A stretch of 64,000 bases of DNA from Solobacterium sp. (GTDB taxonomy: Bacteria; Bacillota_I; Bacilli_A; Erysipelotrichales; Erysipelotrichaceae), in assembly GCA_024693325.1 (NCBI GenBank), contig JAILLA010000108.1, forward strand, positions 107,794 to 171,793. Reading direction: 5' to 3'. The notes beneath the pieces are model-generated. The model saw only the letters and a program-made list of their open reading frames with translations. It was not told the origin of the DNA and made no database searches. A program made the translations under genes and the position numbers. This document shows, in pieces, positions 1 to 7,237 of the stretch (position 1 is the first letter of the stretch; each line of letters starts with the position of its first letter).

Positions 1-549
1 GTCATTCATGAAGTAATCAGTATTGAATACAGAGTAAACAGGGAATCCTGCACATTCTTTCATCGATGCGAAGATCGAACTGACACCTACAACAGTTCCG
101 CCGTAGTAGTTGACTGCCTCAATACCGCCTTCTACGGTATATCCGGTCGTGATGGATGCGGCAAGGATCAGGACATGTTTTCCTTCGATCATCATCTTCG
201 TGTTGTCACGGAAGATGAGCTGGCTGCCTGTCGTATGTTCGGGAGTCAGAACATAAACGGTATTATGAAGGTTGATGCTCTGGAAGCCGCTCTTGGTAAG
301 CTCACTGGCCATACATGCACCGACTACTTCAGTACCATCCAGACAAAGGATCGTATCGATAATGGTTGAACTCTTGTATTTGGCAGTCAGCTGTCTGGCT
401 GCTTCTTTTGCTTCTGATAGTCTGTGCTTTGTGAAAGTCAGATCTACATAATAATTAATATGGCTGTGGCTGGTTGCAAAGTGTCCTCTGGCAACACGAA
501 GCTTCAGCGGACTGTTGGGATTATAGTATTCTTTGATTTCAACAGACAT
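1..549 (-). CDS. Orotate phosphoribosyltransferase-like type I PRTase (3' end missing)
   Basis: Reading the minus strand from the ATG at 549 gives 183 codons without a stop up to the window edge. An AGGAG-type ribosome site lies 8 bases before the ATG. The protein has an N-terminal stretch with GHFATSHSHINYY and later VLILAASITTGYT, which occupies the place of the PRPP-binding loop of type I phosphoribosyltransferases (usual form VDDVITTG). The acidic pair before the loop is replaced by Ala-Ala/Ser, as I recall from the orotate-phosphoribosyltransferase-like proteins of Clostridia. It probably transfers a base to or from PRPP in the cytoplasm, in pyrimidine salvage or synthesis, but the altered loop leaves the substrate uncertain. 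Confidence 0.75.
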   Translation of the reverse strand, partial: MSVEIKEYYNPNSPLKLRVARGHFATSHSHINYYVDLTFTKHRLSEAKEAARQLTAKYKSSTIIDTILCLDGTEVVGACMASELTKSGFQSINLHNTVYVLTPEHTTGSQLIFRDNTKMMIEGKHVLILAASITTGYTVEGGIEAVNYYGGTVVGVSSIFASMKECAGFPVYSVFNTDYFMND

Positions 550-580
550 ATGATTGTCTCCTCTCAATCTGTATATGCAT

Positions 581-589
581 ATTTTAGCA
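581..589 (-). promoter_or_regulatory. Possible extended -10 promoter of the PRTase gene
   Basis: On the minus strand TGCTAAAAT forms an extended -10 element (TGN plus TAAAAT) about 30 bases before the ATG at 549. No good -35 hexamer precedes it. Assigned on sequence pattern only. Confidence 0.3.
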
Positions 590-628
590 AATTTCTTTGT
601 GTTATACACCAGCAAGTGAAAAGACGTG

Positions 629-649
629 CAGACAGGAAATGTCTGTTTT
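629..649. terminator. Short hairpin between two minus-strand genes
   Basis: CAGACA and TGTCTG (629-634 and 640-645) pair around a 5-base loop, followed on the plus strand by TTTT. It lies just after the stop of the HTH gene. The stem is short, so termination would be weak. Confidence 0.3.
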
Positions 650-655
650 CATGAT

Positions 656-850
656 CTAGTCTTCCCAAAACAGTTCATCGAGTGTTTTATCCAGCGCTTT
701 GCATATTGCAAGGCACAGTTTGATCGTAGGATTATAGTCACCTTTTTCGATCGCATTGATCGTCTGTCTTGTAACACCGACGATATCAGCCAGCTGCTGC
801 TGGGAATAGTCTTTGGCTGCCCGGGCAGCTTTCATATTCAGGTTTTTCAT
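656..850 (-). CDS. XRE-family HTH transcriptional regulator (YozG-like, 64 aa)
   Basis: A minimal single-domain Cro/C1 helix-turn-helix protein. The recognition part reads SQQQLADIVGVTRQTINAIE and the C-terminus (LDKTLDELFWED) is typical of small regulators that pair with a membrane protein. I chose the ATG at 850 because GAGGA lies 5 bases upstream of it; an upstream ATG at 877 would overlap the preceding gene. It follows the membrane-protein gene by 7 bases, so the two are one operon. The regulator probably binds the inverted repeat in that operon's promoter (1427-1462). The inducing signal is unknown. Confidence 0.85.
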   Translation of the reverse strand: MKNLNMKAARAAKDYSQQQLADIVGVTRQTINAIEKGDYNPTIKLCLAICKALDKTLDELFWED

Positions 851-857
851 GATTTCC

Positions 858-1373
858 TCAGTCCTCGGATCTGTCACTGTGCTGCTTGAGCAGGAATGCG
901 GCTAGTATTGCAAAGAATGTGAACGCAAGGACACCATTGATGCTGGCAAGTGTCAGTTTGCCATCACTGAAGCATTCGCCATTCTTAAGACTGGACAGGA
1001 ACCGCAGTATTCTTTCTACAGTGATCACACCATACAGCAGGATCAGCAGACCGGGGTTCTGAGCCGGTACAAGAAACGCACCATTCCATATAGCCAGGAT
1101 GGCAAATACACCGATACCGATGCATACAGCACTCAATTCAGCCAACGGATCGATATAAAATGCTTTTCCCGTCAGCTTCAGAAGTACATCTGCCATCATG
1201 AGCAGCAGGGTGACAAAGAAACCGGTCATGTACGCTTGATTGCGCGCGATGATCTGTCGTTCATCAAATTGTTTATCGGCCTGTCTGCCGGTTACCCTGC
1301 GGGAAATACCGGCGATCATAGCGACCATGAATGCCGCGCCTATGCTGGCGGCCAGGATCATAGCATCTTTCAT
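858..1373 (-). CDS. Multi-pass membrane protein paired with an HTH regulator
   Basis: 171 residues with about four or five hydrophobic segments: residues 5-23, about 47-68, 80-100 and 105-120, and a final one near 147-163. Between the first two is a basic/acidic stretch containing DERQ, a motif I associate with small membrane proteins encoded beside YozG-type regulators. AAAGGAG precedes the ATG by 6 bases. The gene is first in a two-gene operon with the HTH regulator and is driven by a consensus promoter covered by an inverted repeat. Function is not known; a role in sensing membrane or peptide stress is only a guess from the pairing. Confidence 0.7.
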   Translation of the reverse strand: MKDAMILAASIGAAFMVAMIAGISRRVTGRQADKQFDERQIIARNQAYMTGFFVTLLLMMADVLLKLTGKAFYIDPLAELSAVCIGIGVFAILAIWNGAFLVPAQNPGLLILLYGVITVERILRFLSSLKNGECFSDGKLTLASINGVLAFTFFAILAAFLLKQHSDRSED

Positions 1374-1412
1374 AATTTTCTCCTTTGGAGATAATATCTC
1401 CTCTGCAATTTC

Positions 1413-1462
1413 AATATAATGTTTATATTACTAAATGTCAAATATAAATTACATTTAGTAAT
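1413..1462 (-). promoter_or_regulatory. Strong promoter with 12-bp inverted-repeat operator
   Basis: On the minus strand TTGACA (1436-1441) and TATATT (1413-1418) are separated by exactly 17 bases. ATTACTAAATGT (1427-1438) and its perfect complement ACATTTAGTAAT (1451-1462) flank and overlap the -35 element. The repeat is placed to block RNA polymerase, so it is the likely operator of the HTH protein encoded by this operon (autoregulation is inference). Confidence 0.7.
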
Positions 1463-1482
1463 TTATAAATGATCCGATATGC

Positions 1483-1500
1483 ACTTTCAAATTTGAAAGT
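1483..1500. promoter_or_regulatory. 18-bp perfect palindrome upstream of pyk
   Basis: ACTTTCAAATTTGAAAGT is a perfect 18-bp palindrome about 150 bases before the pyruvate kinase start, in the region between the divergent HTH operon and pyk. It has the form of a dimeric repressor site. The protein that binds it cannot be named. Confidence 0.45.
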
Positions 1501-1525
1501 ATCTTTGCTGAAAAAAGGTCTTTTT

Positions 1526-1539
1526 TGAAAGCGTATTCG
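1526..1539 (+). promoter_or_regulatory. Possible catabolite-responsive element (cre) for pyk
   Basis: TGAAAGCGTATTCG matches 12 of 14 positions of the CcpA cre consensus TGWAANCGNTNWCA. It sits 110-120 bases before pyk, a glycolytic gene often under carbon-source control. A single imperfect site in one promoter is weak evidence. Confidence 0.3.
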
Positions 1540-1647
1540 TTGAATTATGCCATGGAATTAATTGTGAAAAAGTGCTATTGTACCAACAGCCGGTAATGTC
1601 CGGTTTGAGTAAAAAAGCATCAGCCTATTATGAAGAGGTGAATATTT

Positions 1648-3060
1648 ATGAGAAAAACAAAGATTATATGCACGATTGGACCATCAAGTGAATCAGAAGA
1701 GATGCTCAAAAAGCTCTGCCTTGCAGGTATGAATGTTGCAAGACTGAACTTCTCCCATGGAACACATGAAGAACATCAGGTGAAGATCGACAGGATCAAG
1801 AAAGTCAGGGAGGAACTGAATCTTCCAATCGCGATCCTGCTTGATACAAAAGGCCCTGAATTCAGGGTCGGAACGTTTGAAAACGGTAAAGCAGAAGTTG
1901 CTGAAGGGGCTGAATTCACCTTCACAACAGAGCAGGTCGTCGGAAACGAACATATAGCTTCCGTCAGTTATGCAGACCTTGCAAAAGAACTGCTGCCGGG
2001 AGATACGATCCTGGTAAACAATGGTCTCCTGAATTTCTGTGTCAAGGAGATCAATGGTTCAGAGATCCTGACTGAAGTTATCTCCGGCGGAGTAATCAGT
2101 GACCGTAAGTCCATGAGCTTCCCGGGAAAACATCTGCACCAGAAATATCTGTCAGAACAGGATGAAAAAGACATTATTTTCGGTATTGAGAACGGAGTGG
2201 ACTTCATTGCATGTTCCTTTGTTTCCGTGAAACAGGATCTGCTGGATGTCCAGAAGGTACTGGATGAGCACAATGCATCCGATATTGACCTGATCGCAAA
2301 GATCGAGAACCAGTCCGGTGTTGATCATATCAGTGAGATCTGTGAAGCATGTGACGGTATCATGGTGGCCAGAGGCGATCTGGGTGTCGAGATCCCGTTT
2401 GAACAGCTGCCTCATATTCAGAAGGATCTGATCGCAAAGTGCAGAATGCTCGGCAAACGTGCTATTACAGCTACGGAGATGCTGGAGTCCATGATCCAGA
2501 AACCGAGACCGACACGTGCGGAAGTATCTGACGTGGCCAATGCGGTTTATGACGGATCCAGTGCCATTATGCTGTCAGGAGAAACAGCTGCCGGTCTGTA
2601 TCCTGTTCAGGCTGTTGAAGCTATGGCAAAAATTGCTGTCGAAACAGAAAACAGCATTAATTATGAGAAGCGTTTCCATGACAATGAATTCATGATCAGC
2701 AATGATGTTGATGCTATCTCACATGCAACATGCGGCATGGCGATCGATATTAAGGCAAAAGCGATCGTTGCCTGCACGTTATCCAGTCTGACTGCGCGTC
2801 TTGTTTCGAGGTTCCGCGCTCCGGTCGATATCATCGGTCTGACGACCAGTGAAAAGGCATGGCGGAAGCTGGCTCTTTCCTGGGGTGTTACACCGAGACT
2901 CTGTGAATCATTCCCGTCTACGGAAGTTCTGTTCTTCAGTGCAAGGAAAGAAGCAATTGCGGCACTGGGACTGCAGCCCGGGGACAGGATCGTTATTACC
3001 GGCGGTATTACAAACGGTCAGTCCGGTAATACTAACCTGATCAAGATCGATGCGGCTTAA
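1648..3060 (+). CDS. pyk: Pyruvate kinase
   Basis: 470 residues covering the full catalytic core. It converts phosphoenolpyruvate and ADP to pyruvate and ATP, the last step of glycolysis. Visible landmarks are the start MRKTKIICTIGPSS, the loop NVARLNFSHG, the active-site block IDLIAKIEN, GIMVARGDLGVEIP, and TRAEVSDVANAVYDGSSAIMLSGE. The length matches the short form found in E. coli PykF; the extra C-terminal phosphotransfer-like domain of Bacillus enzymes is absent. GAGGTG lies 8 bases before the ATG. It is monocistronic with its own terminator, and a cre-like site and a palindrome lie in the leader. Confidence 0.98.
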   Translation: MRKTKIICTIGPSSESEEMLKKLCLAGMNVARLNFSHGTHEEHQVKIDRIKKVREELNLPIAILLDTKGPEFRVGTFENGKAEVAEGAEFTFTTEQVVGNEHIASVSYADLAKELLPGDTILVNNGLLNFCVKEINGSEILTEVISGGVISDRKSMSFPGKHLHQKYLSEQDEKDIIFGIENGVDFIACSFVSVKQDLLDVQKVLDEHNASDIDLIAKIENQSGVDHISEICEACDGIMVARGDLGVEIPFEQLPHIQKDLIAKCRMLGKRAITATEMLESMIQKPRPTRAEVSDVANAVYDGSSAIMLSGETAAGLYPVQAVEAMAKIAVETENSINYEKRFHDNEFMISNDVDAISHATCGMAIDIKAKAIVACTLSSLTARLVSRFRAPVDIIGLTTSEKAWRKLALSWGVTPRLCESFPSTEVLFFSARKEAIAALGLQPGDRIVITGGITNGQSGNTNLIKIDAA

Positions 3061-3090
3061 CTGCTGATCAGTAATAAGAATCAGAAAATG

Positions 3091-3121
3091 ACTCCTGTAT
3101 TGCCAACGTACAGGAGTTTTT
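3091..3121 (+). terminator. Intrinsic terminator of pyk
   Basis: ACTCCTGTA (3091-3099) pairs with TACAGGAGT (3109-3117) around a 9-base loop, followed by a T run. Confidence 0.85.
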
Positions 3122-3209
3122 CATATGTCTGCTGATGTATCAATATAAAAGGTATGGATCTGAAAGAGTTCTGTGATCCATACCCTGCAAATGCATATAT
3201 GCTGACGGT

Positions 3210-3794
3210 TCAGCGCTTGATGAAATTTGTGACGACACGTTCACGCTGTGCAGGTACATCGATACCTGCTGCTTTTCCTGCTTCGATACATTTCAGCAGC
3301 CATGCCATATTATCCGCAAGAACACGCATGATCAGCAGTCCTTCTTCATCCTGTCTCACGTCCTCAGGTGTATAGCCATGTACCATATTCCAGTATCTTG
3401 AAGATACGACGGGCATTTCATTGATGGTAAAGTATTTGTTCAGGACATCAAATGACGCTGTTGTGCCTGCTCTTCTTGCGGATACGACTGCAGCAGCGGG
3501 CTTATGCTTCATATGTCTGCCGTACTTCATAAACAGCCTGTCCAGGAATGCAAGTACTTCTCCTGAGGGTGATGCGTAATAGACAGGGGAACCTACGATC
3601 AGACCGTCAGCCTCTTTCATGGCCTCTCCGACTGTATCTACGATCCTGTCGATATTCCCGTTTACAGGATCAAGACCGGTGAAAAACAGTTCGGTGTCGA
3701 TTCCCTGTGCATTCAGTGTTTCCGAGATCTCGCTCAATGCTGTAAATGTGCATCCTTTTTCATTTCTGCTGCCGTTGATCAATACAACTTTCAT
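3210..3794 (-). CDS. NADPH-dependent FMN reductase family flavoprotein
   Basis: 194 residues of flavodoxin fold. The start MKVVLINGSRNEKGCT is the phosphate-binding loop for FMN, and GLIVGSPVYYASPSGEV is the second flavin contact typical of NADPH-dependent FMN reductases and iron-sulfur flavoproteins. The cysteine cluster of iron-sulfur flavoproteins is not present; the single early Cys is in the FMN loop. It probably shuttles electrons to quinones, metals or other acceptors in the cytosol. It is transcribed away from corA, alone. A GAGG motif about 11 bases upstream of the ATG is the only ribosome site. Confidence 0.85.
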   Translation of the reverse strand: MKVVLINGSRNEKGCTFTALSEISETLNAQGIDTELFFTGLDPVNGNIDRIVDTVGEAMKEADGLIVGSPVYYASPSGEVLAFLDRLFMKYGRHMKHKPAAAVVSARRAGTTASFDVLNKYFTINEMPVVSSRYWNMVHGYTPEDVRQDEEGLLIMRVLADNMAWLLKCIEAGKAAGIDVPAQRERVVTNFIKR

Positions 3795-3918
3795 GTCAAT
3801 CCATACCTCTTCTTTCCTGTGTTTTATCAGACCCGTATCTCATACGTGTCTTTTGTTTTGATACCCTCAAACTATCTTACTGCTGATTGTACAGCAAAAA
3901 GGGTGATACTGCCTTAAT

Positions 3919-3933
3919 TCTGCCTGAGGCAGA
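3919..3933. promoter_or_regulatory. 15-bp palindrome between divergent genes
   Basis: TCTGCCTGAGGCAGA has perfect 7-bp arms around one base. It lies between the divergent flavoprotein and corA genes, about 90 bases before corA, whose candidate -10 TATAAT is at 3992-3997. It could be an operator or a weak hairpin; nothing decides between these. Confidence 0.3.
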
Positions 3934-4020
3934 GGCTTTCCGGGACATGTTTCTGTTTATTTTACACGGAAGTTTTTTACATCAGGGAGTATATAATATA
4001 TCTAAAAAACGGAGATACTT

Positions 4021-4941
4021 ATGAAATGTTATCTGATACAAGAGACTTTGACAGAATGTTCCATTGAAGACATTAAGAAAAGGGAATATCAGTACTGCGC
4101 AATCGTGACACCGGATGAGTACCGCTCCCTGACTGATGTGTTCCATATGGGGATCGATATTGAAATGGATCTCAAGCAGATCTGTGAGACCAAGGCCGTC
4201 GTGAACTACGATTCATTGACCGGGACGTTTAATATTCCCGATCACGATAATTATTCCGGTCAGAAAAAGCAGCTTGCTTTTGCGCTGGATGAGCGGGGCA
4301 TCGTTTTTGTTGATGAAGATGACTATGCTGAAAGCGTCATCCGCAATATCCAGGCGTCAAAAAAATGGAAACTGCCTTCTTTGGAACGCCTTCTTTATGA
4401 TTTTCTGGAAGAAACGATCAAGAATGACATGTCTCTTCTGGAGATGCTGGAAGAAAACCTGAGCGGTATCGAAAACGGGATCATGTGCGGTGATATTGAA
4501 GAGTATCCGATCCAGCTGAATGATATCCGTTATGAACTGCTGGATCTTCAGAAACACTATGCACATCTCATCGACCTCAGCCAGGAACTGGAAGAGAATG
4601 AAAACGAGTTTTTCTACGAGGATAATCTCCGCTATTTCAAATTATTTACGGAGCGTGTCAATCGTCTGCAGGATACTGTGATCCAGCTGAGGGAATTTAT
4701 CGTTCAGTTAAGGGATCTTGTCAGTGAACAGCTGAGTATCCGTCAGAACAAGATCGTAACGCTTCTGACGGTTATTACAACGATCTTCATGCCGCTGACA
4801 CTGATCGTCGGATGGTATGGAATGAACTTTATTTACATGCCTGAACTGAGGTCACCTTACGGGTATCCCGGTGTGATCCTTGTCAGTGTTCTGATCGTTG
4901 TTATCCTGCTGTACTGGTTCAAAAAGAAACGGTGGATGTAA
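4021..4941 (+). CDS. CorA-family divalent cation transporter
   Basis: 306 residues. The first 240 form a soluble, acidic and helical cytoplasmic domain; two transmembrane helices follow near residues 244-264 and 275-298. The loop between them starts with YGMNF, the selectivity motif of CorA magnesium channels. The C-terminus is short and basic (FKKKRWM), as usual. It should form a pentameric channel importing Mg2+ or a related ion. GGAG lies 6 bases before the ATG. No magnesium riboswitch is visible in the 226-base leader. Confidence 0.9.
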   Translation: MKCYLIQETLTECSIEDIKKREYQYCAIVTPDEYRSLTDVFHMGIDIEMDLKQICETKAVVNYDSLTGTFNIPDHDNYSGQKKQLAFALDERGIVFVDEDDYAESVIRNIQASKKWKLPSLERLLYDFLEETIKNDMSLLEMLEENLSGIENGIMCGDIEEYPIQLNDIRYELLDLQKHYAHLIDLSQELEENENEFFYEDNLRYFKLFTERVNRLQDTVIQLREFIVQLRDLVSEQLSIRQNKIVTLLTVITTIFMPLTLIVGWYGMNFIYMPELRSPYGYPGVILVSVLIVVILLYWFKKKRWM

Positions 4942-5009
4942 ACAGAACATATATCAAGAACCAGCCGATTCATGATACGATGTTGTAAAAGGATCGGAGT
5001 GATAATCAT

Positions 5010-5789
5010 ATGAAAAAAGTTTTTGCGAGTGACTTTGACGGAACACTGTATTTTTATAAGGCAGATGTGAAGCTGCCTCCTGAAAATGTTGAAAAGATCA
5101 GGGAATATCAGGCTGCCGGAAATCTGTTCGGACTCTGCACAGGAAGACAGGTAGGCGGACTGACTCCGTTTATTACAGGACTCATCAAGCCCGATTTCTA
5201 CATCACAAGCACCGGCGCAAACATTGTGGACGGTGACCTGAACGAGATCTACCGCCGCGGTATCGACAGAGATATCGTTGATCAGATCTGCCATACAGTT
5301 AATCCGGTTTCTGTCAGTGAACATCGTATTTCAATTGATATCAACGGTGTCATCAACGTGTTTGAAGAAATGGATTATCCCGGTGAATATCATGTGATCA
5401 CCGGCATGAAAGATGCCATGGAAGGACTTGTTCATCAGCTTGGTGTTCATTGCCATAGTTATGAGGAAGCAGCTGCCCTGGCAAAGAAGATCAATGAGAT
5501 GTACGGCGAATATGTCAATGCGTTCCAGAATGTTGTGGAAGTTGATATTGCGCCGAAGGGATGTACAAAAGGTATCGGTGTAGAACGCCTGAAGAAGTTC
5601 TATGCAGATAAATATGACGGCATCCGTCTCTACGGTATTGGAGATTCCATCAATGATATGCCTCTGCTGCTTGCCAGTGATGTATCTTATACATTCCCGT
5701 ATGCCCCGAAGGAAGTACAGGATGCAGCAACCTTTGTGGTTGATAAGATCACGGATGCACTGGAACACAGCATGAAGGAAGAAATCTGA
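5010..5789 (+). CDS. HAD superfamily (Cof-type, subclass IIB) phosphatase
   Basis: 259 residues. Motif I is ASDFDGTLYF near the N-terminus (catalytic Asp pair), motif III includes KGCTKGIGVERL, and motif IV is GIGDSINDMPLLLASD. The cap sits between motifs II and III, the subclass IIB layout of Cof-type sugar-phosphate phosphatases. Substrates of this group are low-molecular-weight phosphates such as sugar phosphates or flavin nucleotides; the specific one cannot be read. It is 68 bases after corA, with its own ribosome site (GGAG). Confidence 0.9.
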   Translation: MKKVFASDFDGTLYFYKADVKLPPENVEKIREYQAAGNLFGLCTGRQVGGLTPFITGLIKPDFYITSTGANIVDGDLNEIYRRGIDRDIVDQICHTVNPVSVSEHRISIDINGVINVFEEMDYPGEYHVITGMKDAMEGLVHQLGVHCHSYEEAAALAKKINEMYGEYVNAFQNVVEVDIAPKGCTKGIGVERLKKFYADKYDGIRLYGIGDSINDMPLLLASDVSYTFPYAPKEVQDAATFVVDKITDALEHSMKEEI

Positions 5790-5942
5790 AAAACAGTATA
5801 AAACAGCCTGTTTAAACAAACGATTCCGGGATCACAGCGGTCTGAAACAGGACGGAAAACAGCGTGTATCTTTATAGATAGAGCGCCAGTGTCGGATTCT
5901 GTACGGGATCCGGAATAATATCATGGTTTGTGGAAAATACGT

Positions 5943-5971
5943 TTGATTTAAGCACCAATGAATACTAAAAT
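5943..5971 (+). promoter_or_regulatory. Promoter of pta
   Basis: TTGATT (5943-5948) and TAAAAT (5966-5971) are separated by 17 bases, about 30 bases before the pta start. This is the best promoter match in the 214-base gap, which otherwise holds no recognisable feature. Confidence 0.5.
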
Positions 5972-6003
5972 TTTGTTATAGAGTATAGGAGGATATCGAT
6001 CTC

Positions 6004-7008
6004 ATGGCATTTATTGACATTATCAAAGAAAAAGCAAGAAGCAGTGTAAAACGCATTGTTCTTCCCGAATCAGAAGATGAAAGAACAATCAGAGCAGCAG
6101 CTAAGGCACTTGAAGAAAACCTGGCAGACATCATCCTGATCGGTGATGAAAATGTGGTCAAAGCTGATGCTGAAAAATACGGTGTAGACATCTCCGGTGC
6201 AGCTATCGTTAACCCGGAAACATGTGCAAAACTCGATGAATACGTAGCAACTCTGACAGAACTCCGCAAGAAGAAGGGTATGACAGAAGAACTCGCCCGC
6301 CAGGCTCTGCTGGGTGACCGTACAACATTCGGTGTCATGATGGTAAAGATGGGCGACGCTGACGGACTCGTTTCCGGTGCATGCCATTCAACAGCCAACA
6401 CACTTCGTCCTGCACTTCAGATCCTGAAGACAGCTCCGGGCGCAAAACTTGTTTCAGCATTCTTTGTAATGGACGTTCCGAACTGCGAATTCGGCAATAA
6501 CGGTACATTCGTATTCGCTGACTGCGGACTGAACCAGGATCCTGACAGCGATCAGCTCGCTGCTATCGCTGCTGATTCCGCAAAGAGTTATACACAGCTG
6601 GTCGGCGGAGAAGCTAAGGTTGCATTCATTTCCCATTCCTCAAAGGGAAGCGCAAAGCATGCACTTGTTGATAAAGTCGTTGCTGCAGTTGAAGCAGCAC
6701 ATGCTCAGTATCCGGATCTCGTATGCGACGGCGAACTGCAGGTCGATGCAGCGATCGTTCCGAGCGTAGCAGCTTCCAAAGCACCCGGTTCCCCTGTTGC
6801 AGGTCAGGCAAACGTTCTCGTATTCCCGAACCTCGACTGCGGAAACAGCGCATACAAACTCGTACAGCGTCTTGCCAAGGCTGAAGCTTACGGACCGATG
6901 CTGCAGGGTATTGCAAAACCTGTAAACGATCTCTCCAGAGGATGCTTCTGGGAAGATATCGTAGGCGTAATCGCTATTACAGCTGTTCAGGCTCAGATCG
7001 CCGGATAA
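6004..7008 (+). CDS. pta: Phosphate acetyltransferase
   Basis: 334 residues, the normal size for the short clostridial/Bacillus-type enzyme without the N-terminal regulatory domains of E. coli Pta. It interconverts acetyl-CoA plus phosphate and acetyl phosphate plus CoA, feeding acetate formation and ATP synthesis. Diagnostic stretches are RIVLPESEDERTIRAA at the start, ADGLVSGACHSTANTLRPALQ, and LVFPNLDCGNSAYKLVQRL near the end. The AGGAGG site is 11 bases from the ATG, slightly long. Acetate kinase is not next to it; the gene stands alone with its own promoter and terminator. Codon use is strongly biased, as in highly expressed genes. Confidence 0.97.
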   Translation: MAFIDIIKEKARSSVKRIVLPESEDERTIRAAAKALEENLADIILIGDENVVKADAEKYGVDISGAAIVNPETCAKLDEYVATLTELRKKKGMTEELARQALLGDRTTFGVMMVKMGDADGLVSGACHSTANTLRPALQILKTAPGAKLVSAFFVMDVPNCEFGNNGTFVFADCGLNQDPDSDQLAAIAADSAKSYTQLVGGEAKVAFISHSSKGSAKHALVDKVVAAVEAAHAQYPDLVCDGELQVDAAIVPSVAASKAPGSPVAGQANVLVFPNLDCGNSAYKLVQRLAKAEAYGPMLQGIAKPVNDLSRGCFWEDIVGVIAITAVQAQIAG

Positions 7009-7030
7009 CATCAGACTGTTCAGAAGTCAA

Positions 7031-7056
7031 AGGGTGGAGGAAACTCCGCCTTTTTT
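7031..7056 (+). terminator. Intrinsic terminator of pta
   Basis: GGTGGAG (7033-7039) pairs with CTCCGCC (7044-7050) around GAAA, then six T. Confidence 0.85.
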
Positions 7057-7237
7057 ATCTGCTGCAGAAAAATACTGCAGAATATGTGAACACTGTCATC
7101 ACATATAAAAAGGGTCCGATAATTTACATACTGATAAAAATGTAAGCATTTGTGCTGTTAATCATGCTGTTAAAATGCGTTATGCATTTGTCGGATTGTG
7201 ATAATATTATTGCATGTGTTTTGAAAGGGGAATGTTT

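Noticed and set aside
3795..4020. Magnesium (M-box) riboswitch before corA
   Set aside because: The leader is long enough, but none of the conserved M-box stretches is present.
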